Positions 7,819-17,209 are shown, counted from the first letter of the stretch. The stretch: DNA of 55,724 bases from JAAYDY01 sp964500225 (GCA_964500225.1 CAZCOA010000014.1:1-55724); one strand, 5' to 3'. Program-made: numbers and translations. The notes: a model not told the origin generated them from the letters alone.

Positions 7819-7981
7819 GCCTGATTCCTGCACAGTACCGCCCATGGCGGCGGGCTTGCCAACGCGCCATGCGTCAAGCCCCTTACTATGCCATATCCCG
7901 CCCCGAACACAAGGCCTATTCACCCCGGCATTGGGGAGTTGTCGCAGTCAGCTCCCGTGCCCCTCCTGGACCGCACCGCCC

Positions 7982-10792
7982 TCACCGGTTGCTCCCGACG
8001 GCTTTCTCCACCTCGCCCGCCAGGGCCAGCAGCAACCGCGTGTCGTCCTGCCACGGATGCCCCTCGTACCACACTTGGCCCGCGATCCCTCGGACATGAA
8101 TCGACTCGCCGCCTCCCTTCGGGTCCAGCAGCAGATTGCTGTTGCTGCGCCAGAGCGTCACCATGCGGTCCTTCAGCGCCGCCTCGCACCGGGTCGCCAG
8201 GCCGGCGCCGAGCCGTTCGCGCCGGCCGCTGTCCAGCAGCGACTCCTCGATCACGATCCGGGCCTCGCAGGCCTCCAACCCGGCGCGAAGCGCTTCGTAC
8301 CGCGTCGTCGCCACCGGACCGTCCGTCCCGGGCGCCAGCAGCGCCGCCCACGGATCGAGGTTCCGCCAACTGCTCTGCGGGAACAATGCCGTGACCGTCC
8401 CCGTGCGTTCGCCCCGACGGTTCTTGATCGCGCTCCACAGGTCGCCGCCCACACGCGCTATGCCTCGCTGGTCACCGACGATAGCCATCTCCGGATATGC
8501 CCGCCACGCCGCCATCGGATAGTCCGCGAAACCCACCACGCGGTTGAACTTGGCCACCAGATCGGTTCGCCGCCAACCGTGGAGCCCCCCCTTGTCCAGA
8601 TCCGATGGATACTCGCACAGCCACACCCGACTCTGGTACCCGCACCGCGCCGTCCCCTGGTAAATCCCTTCCTTGTTATTGACACCAAGGTGACTCTGAA
8701 TCACCCACGGCAGATCGCCCGATGCCTCTTTCAGCGCCGCCACCTCCTCCAGAGTCGCCCACTGATCCGGGAACGTGCCCAGCATCATCGCCCCTTCCAG
8801 GCCCCGCCGCCGCAACCGCTCGCGCAACTGCCTGAACAGCGGCCCCCACGCCTTCGTTCCGCCCGGTTCGTCGTACCGAGCCAGTTGCACCGGCTTCCGC
8901 TCGCCCGTCGCCCGGTCCAGCAACGTCACCACCGGGCCGCTGCCCATCAACACCCCGGTCTTCTCCAGATGCTTGAAGATGCGGTTGTCGCCTTTCCCCC
9001 GCCGCGACTCGTCCGTCGGCACCATGTACACGTCCCACACGTGCAGGCACACGATTTTCGGCTTCCCCATGTGCTTCTCGACCAGGTCCAGGTACGTCTC
9101 CATGCGCGAGAAATCGTACTCGAACGAACCGTTCCCCTTGTCGATCCACAGCACCATCGACTCCGCGTTCCCGAAGTGCGACTGCGCAATCAGCGGCGCG
9201 TACACCACGCGGCTCCCCGTATCCCCGATCAGCGACAGGCTCCGCCCGATCATCTCCAGGTGACGCTCCGACCACGGCTCCAGCCCATACTCCACGGCCA
9301 ATGTCTCAGACGACTGCACCAGTTCCACCCACGTCCGCCGATCCTGCGTACTCGGCAGCGTCCACGCCGCCACGTCCAACGCCAACGGCACGCTCACCGA
9401 CCGATGCCCCTGCGCCTCGATCGTCAGAGTCCCCTCGTACTGACCCGCGGCGGCCGACGCCGGCACCGACACCGTTACCCAGACCGGCGCCACCGCCCCC
9501 GCCACCCATGCCGGCTGGCCCGGCAGATTCACGTTGTAACGCCCCGCCTTGCCCGTCGCGACCGGCACCTCCTGCGGCGGCTGCTCCTGCAACGCGCCCA
9601 ACAACTTCGGCTGAACCGGATACGGCACTGTCTCGCACGAATACGGGTACACTACCGACCCTTCGCCCCAGGCCGTCGCATAGCGAACGCGCACAGCCGA
9701 AGCCGGGATCGTCGCGCCGACAGCGTTCCCCCCCGTCCCCCTGAAACCCGTCACCCGACCACCAAGACCTCGCAGCGGTTCCGTGCATCCCACCACCCCT
9801 TTGCCGCTCGCCGCCCCGCCACGAGCCGTCACCAGTCGCACCGGCGACAACGCCTCGCACCGGTCCCCGAAGTCCTGATCGTAGTCGTCCGTCATGAACG
9901 AGCTGTTCCAGACCTGAAGCCCTGCCGGACGGGTGGCGTTCGACTCGATCCCACCGCCCCCCGCCGCCGTCAGACGCACCGAGAGCAGGTCGCACGTGTT
10001 CCAGGCCAGATCGTACGGCGACTGGTACTCATGCTCGGTCTTGGCCTTCTTCTCCTCCACCACCGAATCGTAAGGCGCGCGGTGCAGCTCGATCGCCAGC
10101 ACGTTGACGCCCTTGCGCAGCATCGACGACGGAATCGCCAGATCGTCGATCCGTCGCCCCGCCATCGCCGGATGCCGCTTCGTGGCCTCGTTCGAATCCG
10201 CACGCCACTTCCTGATCGTGCCCGACTGGATCAAGTTTCCCTTCTCGTCCAGGAAGGCCGCCCGGTCGTAACGGTCCGCCGGCGCCTCGACGTCCGACAA
10301 CGACGACGGCAGATGCCGCCTCGCCACTTCCTTGCCGTTCACGTACACAATCGCCCCGCCGTGGTACCCAAGCGACAGACGCAGCCCCGACACCTTCCGC
10401 GGATCGTCCACGCGGAACTTGCCTCGCGCACACAGCCGCGACAGAAACGGCGAATGAATTGCCCCCAACGCCGGACGCCGTGTCCAGCCGCTGTCGTCGA
10501 ACTCCGGCAACGTCCAGCCCTCCGGCGGAGGCGGTGTCGGCGCGTGCATCGCCAGCGATTTGCCTGGCAACACCGTCACCCCGGCCCCCTTCACCATCAC
10601 CGGCTGCTTCAACTCGTGGTACAGCCGCCAGAACCCGACCGTGTCCAGAACCACCGTCTGCTCCACGGCAGACGCCTGGGCCGCTGCCGGCGCTTCACGA
10701 CTGTGCTGAGCCACCGCCGCCGCACACCAACTCCCCGCCGCCACCGCCACTGCTGCCGTCAGAAGGATCCACCTCGACACGCCTACGGACAT
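7982..10792 (-). CDS. large secreted glycoside-hydrolase-like protein
   Basis: A 936-aa protein with a Sec signal peptide (hydrophobic run about residues 8-25, cleavage near AVAQ). A jelly-roll sugar-binding module of the GH2 type follows (about 70-250), with FDDSGW, a FRVDDP strand and VYVNGKEVA. After a middle beta-rich region (about 300-500) comes a barrel-like C-terminal half with YDEPGG and LHVWDVYMVP. This resembles the DUF4091 / 'glycoside hydrolase domain-containing' proteins common in planctomycetes. No catalytic pair could be assigned with confidence. The ATG at 10792 has AAGGAG 7 nt upstream. It is likely periplasmic or extracellular and acts on a polysaccharide; the substrate is unknown. 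Confidence 0.72.
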   Translation of the reverse strand: MSVGVSRWILLTAAVAVAAGSWCAAAVAQHSREAPAAAQASAVEQTVVLDTVGFWRLYHELKQPVMVKGAGVTVLPGKSLAMHAPTPPPPEGWTLPEFDDSGWTRRPALGAIHSPFLSRLCARGKFRVDDPRKVSGLRLSLGYHGGAIVYVNGKEVARRHLPSSLSDVEAPADRYDRAAFLDEKGNLIQSGTIRKWRADSNEATKRHPAMAGRRIDDLAIPSSMLRKGVNVLAIELHRAPYDSVVEEKKAKTEHEYQSPYDLAWNTCDLLSVRLTAAGGGGIESNATRPAGLQVWNSSFMTDDYDQDFGDRCEALSPVRLVTARGGAASGKGVVGCTEPLRGLGGRVTGFRGTGGNAVGATIPASAVRVRYATAWGEGSVVYPYSCETVPYPVQPKLLGALQEQPPQEVPVATGKAGRYNVNLPGQPAWVAGAVAPVWVTVSVPASAAAGQYEGTLTIEAQGHRSVSVPLALDVAAWTLPSTQDRRTWVELVQSSETLAVEYGLEPWSERHLEMIGRSLSLIGDTGSRVVYAPLIAQSHFGNAESMVLWIDKGNGSFEYDFSRMETYLDLVEKHMGKPKIVCLHVWDVYMVPTDESRRGKGDNRIFKHLEKTGVLMGSGPVVTLLDRATGERKPVQLARYDEPGGTKAWGPLFRQLRERLRRRGLEGAMMLGTFPDQWATLEEVAALKEASGDLPWVIQSHLGVNNKEGIYQGTARCGYQSRVWLCEYPSDLDKGGLHGWRRTDLVAKFNRVVGFADYPMAAWRAYPEMAIVGDQRGIARVGGDLWSAIKNRRGERTGTVTALFPQSSWRNLDPWAALLAPGTDGPVATTRYEALRAGLEACEARIVIEESLLDSGRRERLGAGLATRCEAALKDRMVTLWRSNSNLLLDPKGGGESIHVRGIAGQVWYEGHPWQDDTRLLLALAGEVEKAVGSNR

Positions 10793-10927
10793 CCTGCCGC
10801 TCCTTATCTTCTCGCCCGATGCCGACCCCACACACAAGCCGCCGGTCCCTGATTGACTTCCCGACGCAGTGAACACCACAGAACTGCACGCGTTCCGCCC
10901 TCATCGCTGTAGATGGCGGCATCGATA

Positions 10928-10956
10928 GTGTAGATTTGCACTACGCTCCGCGCAAA
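10928..10956 (-). promoter_or_regulatory. candidate promoter for the 7982-10792 gene
   Basis: TTGCGC and TACACT are spaced 17 nt on the minus strand, about 135 nt upstream of the start codon and immediately downstream of the M42 gene's terminator, which suggests an independent transcript. Confidence 0.4.
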
Positions 10957-10995
10957 AGAGGCCGGCACAAGCCACTTCTGGCCTGCGCCGGCCTG
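10955..10995 (-). terminator. intrinsic terminator of the M42 peptidase gene
   Basis: AGGCCGGC / GCCGGCCT arms (10960-10967 and 10988-10995), with an inner GCCA/TGGC stem, are followed on the minus strand by CTTTTG. It lies 75 nt past the M42 stop codon. Confidence 0.65.
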
Positions 10996-11069
10996 TAAAG
11001 TATCCCCGGATGCCTTCATGCCACCAGCGGTTTGCCGCCGCCCTTTCACGGCACACTTCCGCTTATTCG

Positions 11070-12164
11070 TCACTTCTTCTGCACAATCCCCGTCCGCTTC
11101 GACACGCCCGGAACGAACTCGTCCGTCGCCTTCAGCGATAGAACGTACTCCGTCAGCAGGCGGATCGCGTTGTCCAAATCCTTCAGGCTCACAATCTCGT
11201 TCGGCGAGTGCATGTACCGGTTCGGAATGCTGATCAGGGCCGCCGCCACCCCGGCGCGGTTGATCTGAAGCGCGTTGGCGGCCGTGCCCGTCGCTCGCGG
11301 CGCAGCTTCGATCTGATACGGGATCTTCTTAGCCTTCGCCACCTTCTCCAGACCGTCGAACACAACCGGGTTGATATTCGGCCCGCGGGCCAAAATCGGT
11401 CCGCCACCCACCTTGCAATCACCCGTCGTCTTCTTGTCGATCCCGGGGCAATCCGTCGTGAAACCCACGTCCACGGCGATGCCCACGTGCGGATCCACCC
11501 CATACGCACTCGTTCGCGCGCCGCGCAGCCCCAACTCTTCCTGCACCGTCGAGACGCTCCACAGGGCCACCTTCGGTTTCCGGGCCGCCACTTCCAGCAT
11601 CGTCTCCACCACGACAAACGTTCCCACCCGGTCGTCGAACCCACGGCTCGTGACCAGATCGTTCAGCAGGTACTTCATCTCCGCGTCAATCGTCACCGGA
11701 TCGCTCACTCGGACATACTTGCGGGCTTCCTTCTCGTCCTTGGCCCCGATGTCGATGAACAGTTCCTCATACTTCGGAACCACCTTCCGCTGCTCCGGGT
11801 CCATCAGGTGAATGGGCTTGCGGCCGATCACCCCCTGCACGGGCCCCTTCTCCGTATGCACCAGAACACGTTGTCCCACCAAAACGTTCAGGTCGAAACC
11901 ACCAATCGGCTGGAAATACAGGAACCCCTTCTCGTCGATGTACACCACCATCAAACCGATTTCGTCCACGTGGCCGGCCAGCATCACCCGCAGCGGCGAC
12001 CCCACGTTCGTCCCCGCAATCACGTTGCCGTGCAAGTCCGTACGCACCTCGTCGCACCGGCCGGCGAGCCGCGCGCGTACCACGTCCTGCGCCCGCTCCT
12101 CGAACCCCGACGGACACCAGGCCGACATCAACTCCTCGAAAAACGCCAAGCGATCCTTCTGCAT
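11070..12164 (-). CDS. M42 family zinc aminopeptidase
   Basis: A 364-aa cytoplasmic peptidase of the M42 (glutamyl aminopeptidase / TET / deblocking aminopeptidase, formerly 'endoglucanase M') family. All metal ligands are visible: His65 in AGHVDEIG, the Asp pair in FDDR (177-178), catalytic Glu209 with Glu210 in VQEELGLRG, Asp232 in AVDVG and His319 in YMHSPNE. The length is normal for the family, which usually forms large tetrahedral dodecamers that clear peptides. The start is fixed by AGAAGGAG upstream of ATG 12164. It lies 112 nt downstream of the MFS gene but has its own promoter candidate (12228-12256) and a terminator (10955-10995), so it is probably monocistronic. Confidence 0.92.
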   Translation of the reverse strand: MQKDRLAFFEELMSAWCPSGFEERAQDVVRARLAGRCDEVRTDLHGNVIAGTNVGSPLRVMLAGHVDEIGLMVVYIDEKGFLYFQPIGGFDLNVLVGQRVLVHTEKGPVQGVIGRKPIHLMDPEQRKVVPKYEELFIDIGAKDEKEARKYVRVSDPVTIDAEMKYLLNDLVTSRGFDDRVGTFVVVETMLEVAARKPKVALWSVSTVQEELGLRGARTSAYGVDPHVGIAVDVGFTTDCPGIDKKTTGDCKVGGGPILARGPNINPVVFDGLEKVAKAKKIPYQIEAAPRATGTAANALQINRAGVAAALISIPNRYMHSPNEIVSLKDLDNAIRLLTEYVLSLKATDEFVPGVSKRTGIVQKK

Positions 12165-12227
12165 TCCGTTCTCCTTCTGTTACCTTCCGAACCGCCGAGC
12201 CGACACATCGTGACTGCGAAAACGGGA

Positions 12228-12256
12228 ATTGTACGCCGATCGCCATAGCCGGGCAA
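12228..12256 (-). promoter_or_regulatory. candidate promoter of the M42 gene
   Basis: TTGCCC, a 17-nt spacer and TACAAT lie on the minus strand, giving a leader of roughly 60 nt before ATG 12164. Confidence 0.55.
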
Positions 12257-12276
12257 CAACCATTCCGTCGTACGTT

Positions 12277-13623
12277 TCACTGCGCCGCAGTCGCCGACGC
12301 CGACCGCGCCGCCTCGTTCAGCCCCAGACGCCGCCAATATGCCGCCACGGCCGCCGTCACAACCGCCAGCACGGCAATGTTGATCCGGACCGCCAGCGGC
12401 GACGACAGGTGCTCGGCCATGAAGCCCGCCAGAAGCGACCCCACCGGCATCATCCCGCCGAAGAGCGTCGCGTACACCCCCATCACGCGCCCACGGAACC
12501 GGTCATTGACCACCAACTGGATCAGGCTGTTGATCCCGGCCATCGCGATCAGCAGACCCAGCCCCGCAAAAAACAGCGGCGCCAGCGCCACCGACCACGT
12601 CGGCGCCACCGTGAACGTCGCCACCGCCACAAGAAAGATCACCGTACCAATGAGCACCAACCGCTGACGCTTGCGGTAGTAGCCCAGGTAGGCCATGACC
12701 AGCGCGCCGATGAAGGCCCCCGCCCCGAACACGGACATGAACAACCCGAAGGTCCCCGCCTCACGATGGTACACGTTGTCGGCGAAGGCCGGCAGCAGCG
12801 TCAGGAACGACCACCCCAGAATGCTCGTCGAGGCCAACAGGATCATCGTCGCGCGGATCGCCTTGTGCGACCACACGTAGTAGAACCCGCCGAACGGATG
12901 ACGCGGAACGCTCGCCCGGCGCAGTTGAGCCTCCGTGGCGGCCGGAAACCGCATCAGCAACAACGCCGCGATCAGCGCAAAGTACGTCAGGCCGTTGATG
13001 GCGAAACATGCGGCCGCGCCGACCATGGCGATCAGGCCCGCGCCCAGGCCGCTGCCGACCATCCGCGACACGTTGAATACCGACGAGTTCAACGCCACGG
13101 CGTTGGCGATATCCTTGCGACCCACCATGTTCACGACGAATGCCTGACGCGCCGGAACATCGAACGCTTGCACAATCCCGTGCAGCCCAGCCACGATCAG
13201 CAGGTGCCATTCATTCACGTACTTCATCTCGCGATCAAACGCCAGCGCCAGCGCAATCGCCAGCGGCCCCACCGACATCAGCGCCTGTGTGACGTACAGG
13301 ATCCGCCGCCGGTCCGCCCGCTCCGCCACAATGCCGCCAAAAAACGACAGAAACGTCATCGGCAGCGGGCCGATCGCGTTGATGTAGCCGAGCCAGACCT
13401 TCGAGCCCGTCAGTTTCCAGACCAGCCAGCTCAGCGCAACACGCTGTGCCCACGCGCCAATCATCGACAGGGCGTGGCCGCCGAAAAACAGGCGGTAGTT
13501 CCGGTGACGCAGCGACGAGAACATCCGGGGCATCGTGGACCAGAATCCCTGCGTCTGCTCCGCCGGCGGAGGCACCTCTGCGACCGTGCCGGATTCCCCC
13601 GAAGGATCATTCTCCGTCGCCAT
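12277..13623 (-). CDS. major facilitator superfamily exporter (MFS_3 / EntS-like)
   Basis: A 448-aa integral membrane protein with about 12 predicted helices. The loop between helices 2 and 3 holds GGIVAERADRRR, the MFS motif A, and a similar DRFRGRVMG block occurs late in the second half. The arrangement, with a short soluble N-terminus (about 35 aa) before SLRHRNYRLFF, is typical of the MFS_3 group of putative effluxers related to the enterobactin exporter EntS. Substrate cannot be inferred. The ATG at 13623 is used; a TTG three codons upstream is possible but would sit too close to GGAG. A promoter candidate lies at 13677-13705. Confidence 0.85.
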   Translation of the reverse strand: MATENDPSGESGTVAEVPPPAEQTQGFWSTMPRMFSSLRHRNYRLFFGGHALSMIGAWAQRVALSWLVWKLTGSKVWLGYINAIGPLPMTFLSFFGGIVAERADRRRILYVTQALMSVGPLAIALALAFDREMKYVNEWHLLIVAGLHGIVQAFDVPARQAFVVNMVGRKDIANAVALNSSVFNVSRMVGSGLGAGLIAMVGAAACFAINGLTYFALIAALLLMRFPAATEAQLRRASVPRHPFGGFYYVWSHKAIRATMILLASTSILGWSFLTLLPAFADNVYHREAGTFGLFMSVFGAGAFIGALVMAYLGYYRKRQRLVLIGTVIFLVAVATFTVAPTWSVALAPLFFAGLGLLIAMAGINSLIQLVVNDRFRGRVMGVYATLFGGMMPVGSLLAGFMAEHLSSPLAVRINIAVLAVVTAAVAAYWRRLGLNEAARSASATAAQ

Positions 13624-13676
13624 TGCCGCCAAGAACTCCGAAGCCGTGCCGCCCCTTCAATGGATCGCAAGGTACT

Positions 13677-13705
13677 GGTATACCAGATTGCCAGCCCTAA
13701 GCCAA
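13677..13705 (-). promoter_or_regulatory. candidate promoter of the MFS gene
   Basis: TTGGCT, a 17-nt spacer and TATACC lie on the minus strand, about 50 nt upstream of ATG 13623. Confidence 0.5.
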
Positions 13706-13718
13706 CTGCCGTTGTCCG

Positions 13719-14018
13719 GTGCACCGTGCCAGGCGCCACCTCCAAAAACCGGAAGGCCACCCTCACCTTAACACCGCTCCCATTTACTCGGAACCGCAAA
13801 ACGCTCCGGGAGTTGACATGGCGATGGGTTGGAAATGCCGTGTCAGCGTCCGCATGGAAGACAGTCCGGCCCGTGGCGAGTTCCAGGTCGCCGGCCTCCG
13901 CGGCGATGCCCAGGCCGAAGTCCCCGATGAGGGCCGAACCATCCCCATCCGCGACGGAAGGTTCGCCGACGACTTCGCCCCACTGGCCGTCCACCTCTAC
14001 CGCATCGCGGCCCCCTGA
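13719..14018 (+). pseudogene. C-terminal remnant of a secreted glycoside hydrolase
   Basis: The frame ends EGRTIPIRDGRFADDFAP followed by LAVHLYRI, then stop. This pattern (GR.i....G.F.D.F.p..VH.YRI) closes the C-terminal beta-domain of many bacterial glycoside hydrolases. Only about 65 residues (from around 13818) resemble this; upstream there is no catalytic domain, no signal peptide and no ribosome site at the nominal GTG. It lies antisense to its transporter neighbours. It is best read as a fragment left by deletion; a small functional gene is less likely. Confidence 0.45.
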
Positions 14019-14030
14019 CGGCCCGCCCAA

Positions 14031-15440
14031 CTAGGACGTCCCCGGCGCCGGACCGCCCAGAGAAACATCCTCAGCGGAATGCCTCGGTCCGTACCTGCCG
14101 CCCGCGGCAGCCGCCTTCTGCCGCGCCAGCACCCGCGCCACCCACAGGAACCCCAGACAGCCGACCACGACGTCCGTCGCCAGACGTCCGCCGAACACCC
14201 CCACGATGCCCCAGCCTCGCGCCCCCAGGTACGACAACGGGATCAGTAACACCAGCACGCGTATCACGTTCAACAGCGTGGCGTTGATGGGGCGGTGCAT
14301 CCCCGTCAGGAAGAAACCGCTGTAACGGTGCAGTTCCATCAGACCATACCCGAACGAGACAATGCGGATATACAAGATCAGCGTCTCCGCCACCCTGGGA
14401 TCCTTCGTGAACACGGCCGCCAGTGCCGGCGCCGCCACGAAGAACACCACGGCGATCAGTCCGCCATAGAGCACGGCGAACCACGTCGACAGCCGCCGGG
14501 CCTGCCCCACTCGGTCCATGCGGCCCGCACCGAAGTTCTGGCTCACGAACGGCGTCAGCGAAATCCCCAGCGCCATCGGCACCATGAAGGCGAACATTTC
14601 GATCCGCCCGGCCGCTCCCGTGGCCGCCACCGCCTCGTGACCGAAGCCGCTCAGGATCCGCGTGATGACCGTCGAGGAGACCGGCATCAGGATCATGCTC
14701 AGAATGCTCGGAATCGCGAATCGCATGATCCGCCGCAGCGACGCCGCAACGTCCGCTCCGCCCCACCCGTGCCGGACGATCAACCGATGCTTCCGCGCGA
14801 GCAGCCAGATCAGCCACACCGTCGAGACGCCCTGCGCCATGACCGTCGCCAGGGCCGCGCCGCGAATCCCCATCGCCGGCACGCCCAGCCAGCCGAAAAT
14901 CATAATCGGGTCCAGGATCGTGTTGATCACCGTGCCCAGGATCATGAACAGGCTGGCCGCCTTCGAGTCGCCCGACGAGATCAGGATGCCGTTGCCCAGC
15001 ATCGGCAGCACCATGAAGACCGCCCCGACGTACCACGTCCGCATGTACTGCCCGATCAGCGGCAACGTCTCCGCGTCCGCCCCCAGACGCACGAACACCG
15101 GCTCCACCAATACGTATCCGCCGACACTCATCGCCGCCGCCACCGACGCCGCCAGCAGCATCCCATGCGTCACCAGCCGCGCCGCGTCCTGGCGATCATG
15201 ACGGCCGATCGCGTGCGACACCAGCGTCGTGACGCCCGAACCAATCCCATGCGCCACACACGTCAGCAGCATGACCACCGGAAACGTGTACCCCATGGCC
15301 GCCAGCGGCCGCGTCCCCAGCCGCGACACGAACCACGTATCCGTCAGGTTGTACGCGTTCATCGCAAACGTCCCGGCCAGCATCGGCAGTGCCATCGAGA
15401 ACAACGTCCGCGTCACGCCCCTGTCAACAAGAACAGCCAT
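14031..15440 (-). CDS. MATE family cation-coupled multidrug exporter
   Basis: A 469-aa membrane protein with about 12 helices in two related halves. It starts directly with the first MATE helix region (SMALPMLAGTFAMNAYNLTDTWFVSRLG), whose alternation with LAAMGYTFPV is characteristic. SGDSKAASLF in the first half and the SQNFGAG.M block in the second half are the family's signature loops. It would export organic cations by Na+ or H+ antiport; the substrate is unknown. The ATG at 15440 is chosen over an upstream in-frame start because the extra 58 residues are Arg/Gly-rich and unlike any MATE protein. It ends about 12 bp from the decayed fragment at 13719-14018. Confidence 0.9.
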   Translation of the reverse strand: MAVLVDRGVTRTLFSMALPMLAGTFAMNAYNLTDTWFVSRLGTRPLAAMGYTFPVVMLLTCVAHGIGSGVTTLVSHAIGRHDRQDAARLVTHGMLLAASVAAAMSVGGYVLVEPVFVRLGADAETLPLIGQYMRTWYVGAVFMVLPMLGNGILISSGDSKAASLFMILGTVINTILDPIMIFGWLGVPAMGIRGAALATVMAQGVSTVWLIWLLARKHRLIVRHGWGGADVAASLRRIMRFAIPSILSMILMPVSSTVITRILSGFGHEAVAATGAAGRIEMFAFMVPMALGISLTPFVSQNFGAGRMDRVGQARRLSTWFAVLYGGLIAVVFFVAAPALAAVFTKDPRVAETLILYIRIVSFGYGLMELHRYSGFFLTGMHRPINATLLNVIRVLVLLIPLSYLGARGWGIVGVFGGRLATDVVVGCLGFLWVARVLARQKAAAAGGRYGPRHSAEDVSLGGPAPGTS

Positions 15441-15799
15441 GCTTATCCCGCTTTCAGTATCAGTCCCCTGTCCCGGCCAACATACCCGACGCGCCCCCCG
15501 GCCCCCTGCCGTGCCGGACCGATGCTCTCGGCCGCCTCCGTGTCCAGAGACACGCGGAGCGCCAGCACGTTCATCCCGCAGGAAGCCGGCTTCTCGACGG
15601 TCTCCATGGTACACTGCGCCGTCCGGCGGAGTTGACGTCGATCGTCGTCAGCCGCGCACATCCCGACGGCAGGCGAATCACCATCGGCTCAAACGCCGTC
15701 TCGCTCAGCTCCCGCGGCACGCAACCTGTCTGGCCCAGGCGAACACATGCCGCGCTGCTGCGGAGTCCGGAACCTCGTCGATAGGATCGTCGCTCGCTG
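15441..15799. other. gap with possible decayed coding sequence
   Basis: This 359-bp gap lies between the MATE and DUF2304 genes. On the minus strand one frame (about 15760-15600) reads protein-like (LGQTGCVPRELSETAFEP and then TTIDVN) before a stop. Other frames continue briefly with ALRVSLDTE. This could be the frameshifted tail of a lost gene. No family was recognised and no promoter or terminator is convincing. Confidence 0.3.
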
Positions 15800-16273
15800 C
15801 TACCGGGAACCGCTCGCTGTGTCGGCGGCGCCCGGGGAGGAGGATGACCGGCCAGGGCCGGCCTTGGGGCCGGATGGACCTGCTGCCCCATCCTGGGGAT
15901 CGATCCGCCCGGCGAGGCGGCGGACCTGTTCGCGGAGGATTGCCACGTCCTGGGTCAGCAGCTTGTTGCGGGTGCTGAGGCGGCTGATAATGATGGAGTA
16001 CTGCATCATCAGCAACAGGATGAAGCCGAACACACAGAAAAGCATGCCGGTCTGGTAGTTCATGCCGGTGTATTTGGCCAGGAGGTTGACTGCGTCGGGA
16101 AAAAGGCCGATGGCGGCCACCGCCAGGCCGCTAGCGAGCCACAGGAGCGCATAGGCGGTCCGAAGCAGGTCGCGACGAATCATCTCGAACGTCAGCAGAA
16201 ACAGCACCAGTCCCATGCCGATGGTCAGCACCTGGAACGGCTTGAGATCCCCGATGAGGGCGATTGCATTCAT
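15800..16273 (-). CDS. DUF2304 small membrane protein
   Basis: A 157-aa protein with three predicted membrane helices in the first 85 residues, including VLTIGMGLVLFLLTFEMIRR and the DUF2304-typical LRTAYALLWLASGLA. A short coiled segment (RNKLLTQDVAILREQVRRL) and a disordered Gly/Ser/Pro tail follow. DUF2304 proteins are commonly encoded next to dolichol-phosphate-mannose-synthase-like glycosyltransferases, as here: the upstream gene ends 16 nt before this start. ATG 16273 has GAAGGTGA upstream; a GTG at 16282 is in frame. It probably anchors or assists the transferase in polyprenyl-linked sugar handling. The precise function is unknown. Confidence 0.8.
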   Translation of the reverse strand: MNAIALIGDLKPFQVLTIGMGLVLFLLTFEMIRRDLLRTAYALLWLASGLAVAAIGLFPDAVNLLAKYTGMNYQTGMLFCVFGFILLLMMQYSIIISRLSTRNKLLTQDVAILREQVRRLAGRIDPQDGAAGPSGPKAGPGRSSSSPGAADTASGSR

Positions 16274-16288
16274 GCCGGTCACCTTCGA

Positions 16289-17047
16289 TCAGTCCATGGC
16301 CCTGCGAGCCAGCGAGGTCGGGTCGCCCTTGCGGCCCTTGGCCTTCTTCAGCAGCTCGATCAGCAGGGACAACAGCACCTTGATCATGTAGTACACCCCG
16401 TGGAACAGCCGTATGCTGCTTTCGCCGCCCTGCCGCTGTCGCATAACGGTCGGCACTTCGCGGATCACGTAGCGAGCCTGGTGCAGCAGCACCAGGGCCT
16501 CCACCTCGGGGTAATCGCGCGGATAGTACCGGGCCAGAAACCCAATGGCCTCGCCGCGCGTCGCCCGGAAGCCGCTGGTCGTGTCGGTCAGTTTCTGACG
16601 GCACACGAGGCTCAGGATCAGCGAAAAAATCCGAATTCCTATCTTGCGGCTGATGGGGGACTCGTAGCCGGTGTCTTCGAGGAAGCGGCTGCCGACGGCC
16701 ATATCCACCTCGGGGTGGTCGCGCAGGACCGCCAGGAGCTTATGTATCTGCTCGGCCGGATGCTGCCCGTCGCCGTCCACCTGGATGGCCACATCGTAGC
16801 CGTGAGTGTAGGCGTACTTGAGCCCGGTCTGCACAGCGGCGCCGATGCCCAGATTGTAGCTGAGGCTACAGACGATGGCCCCTGCCTCACGGGCCCGGGC
16901 GGCCGTGCGGTCCACGCTGCCGTCGTCCACGACCAACACGTCGGCGTGCGGCACGTGGTCGTAGATGTCGCGCACAACGCCGACGACAGCCTCCTCTTCG
17001 TTATAGGCCGGGACAATACATAGAACCTTGAAATCGCTCGCCGCCAT
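16289..17047 (-). CDS. GT2 glycosyltransferase, dolichol-phosphate mannosyltransferase type
   Basis: A 252-aa GT-A fold enzyme. It begins with CIVPAYNEEEAV, followed by the nucleotide-binding VVDDGSVDRT and the QVDGDGQHP motif containing the metal-binding Asp-x-Asp equivalent, then GSRFLED. The C-terminus ends in a hydrophobic, amphipathic helix (YYMIKVLLSLLIELLKKAK) without full membrane helices. This architecture matches bacterial polyprenyl-phosphate sugar synthases that load a hexose from an NDP-sugar onto a lipid carrier at the inner membrane. Translationally it is almost coupled to the DUF2304 gene. AAGGAGGA lies about 11 nt before the ATG. A promoter candidate lies at 17181-17209. Confidence 0.88.
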   Translation of the reverse strand: MAASDFKVLCIVPAYNEEEAVVGVVRDIYDHVPHADVLVVDDGSVDRTAARAREAGAIVCSLSYNLGIGAAVQTGLKYAYTHGYDVAIQVDGDGQHPAEQIHKLLAVLRDHPEVDMAVGSRFLEDTGYESPISRKIGIRIFSLILSLVCRQKLTDTTSGFRATRGEAIGFLARYYPRDYPEVEALVLLHQARYVIREVPTVMRQRQGGESSIRLFHGVYYMIKVLLSLLIELLKKAKGRKGDPTSLARRAMD

Positions 17048-17180
17048 GGCGGACGGTATCCTCCTTGCGTTCTTGCGAGCGGTTCCTGGCGGTCGCCACG
17101 GCCCCTGCGTCGGCCCATCGCGTCACCCGCCCATCGCCCTAACGTCGGCAACGGCGGCGCAGCCACTCGCTCAGGCACAC

Positions 17181-17209
17181 AGGATATCCGCCGGCAGCCG
17201 AATTATCAA
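17181..17209 (-). promoter_or_regulatory. promoter of the GT2-DUF2304 pair
   Basis: TTGATA, a 17-nt spacer and TATCCT lie on the minus strand, giving a leader of about 125 nt. The divergent methyltransferase gene starts at 17295. Confidence 0.55.

Larger units (their letters stand above)
13624..14030. other. intergenic region: MFS promoter and decayed gene tail
   Basis: This 407-bp gap lies between two minus-strand transporter genes. It contains the MFS promoter candidate and, on the plus strand, the glycoside-hydrolase-tail fragment described separately. No other signal was recognised. Confidence 0.5.

Noticed and set aside
7628..10852. 1074-codon open frame on the plus strand
   Set aside because: It is antisense to the U32 and secreted-hydrolase genes, extremely Arg/His/Pro-rich and has no domain or ribosome site; it is a by-product of high GC codon bias.
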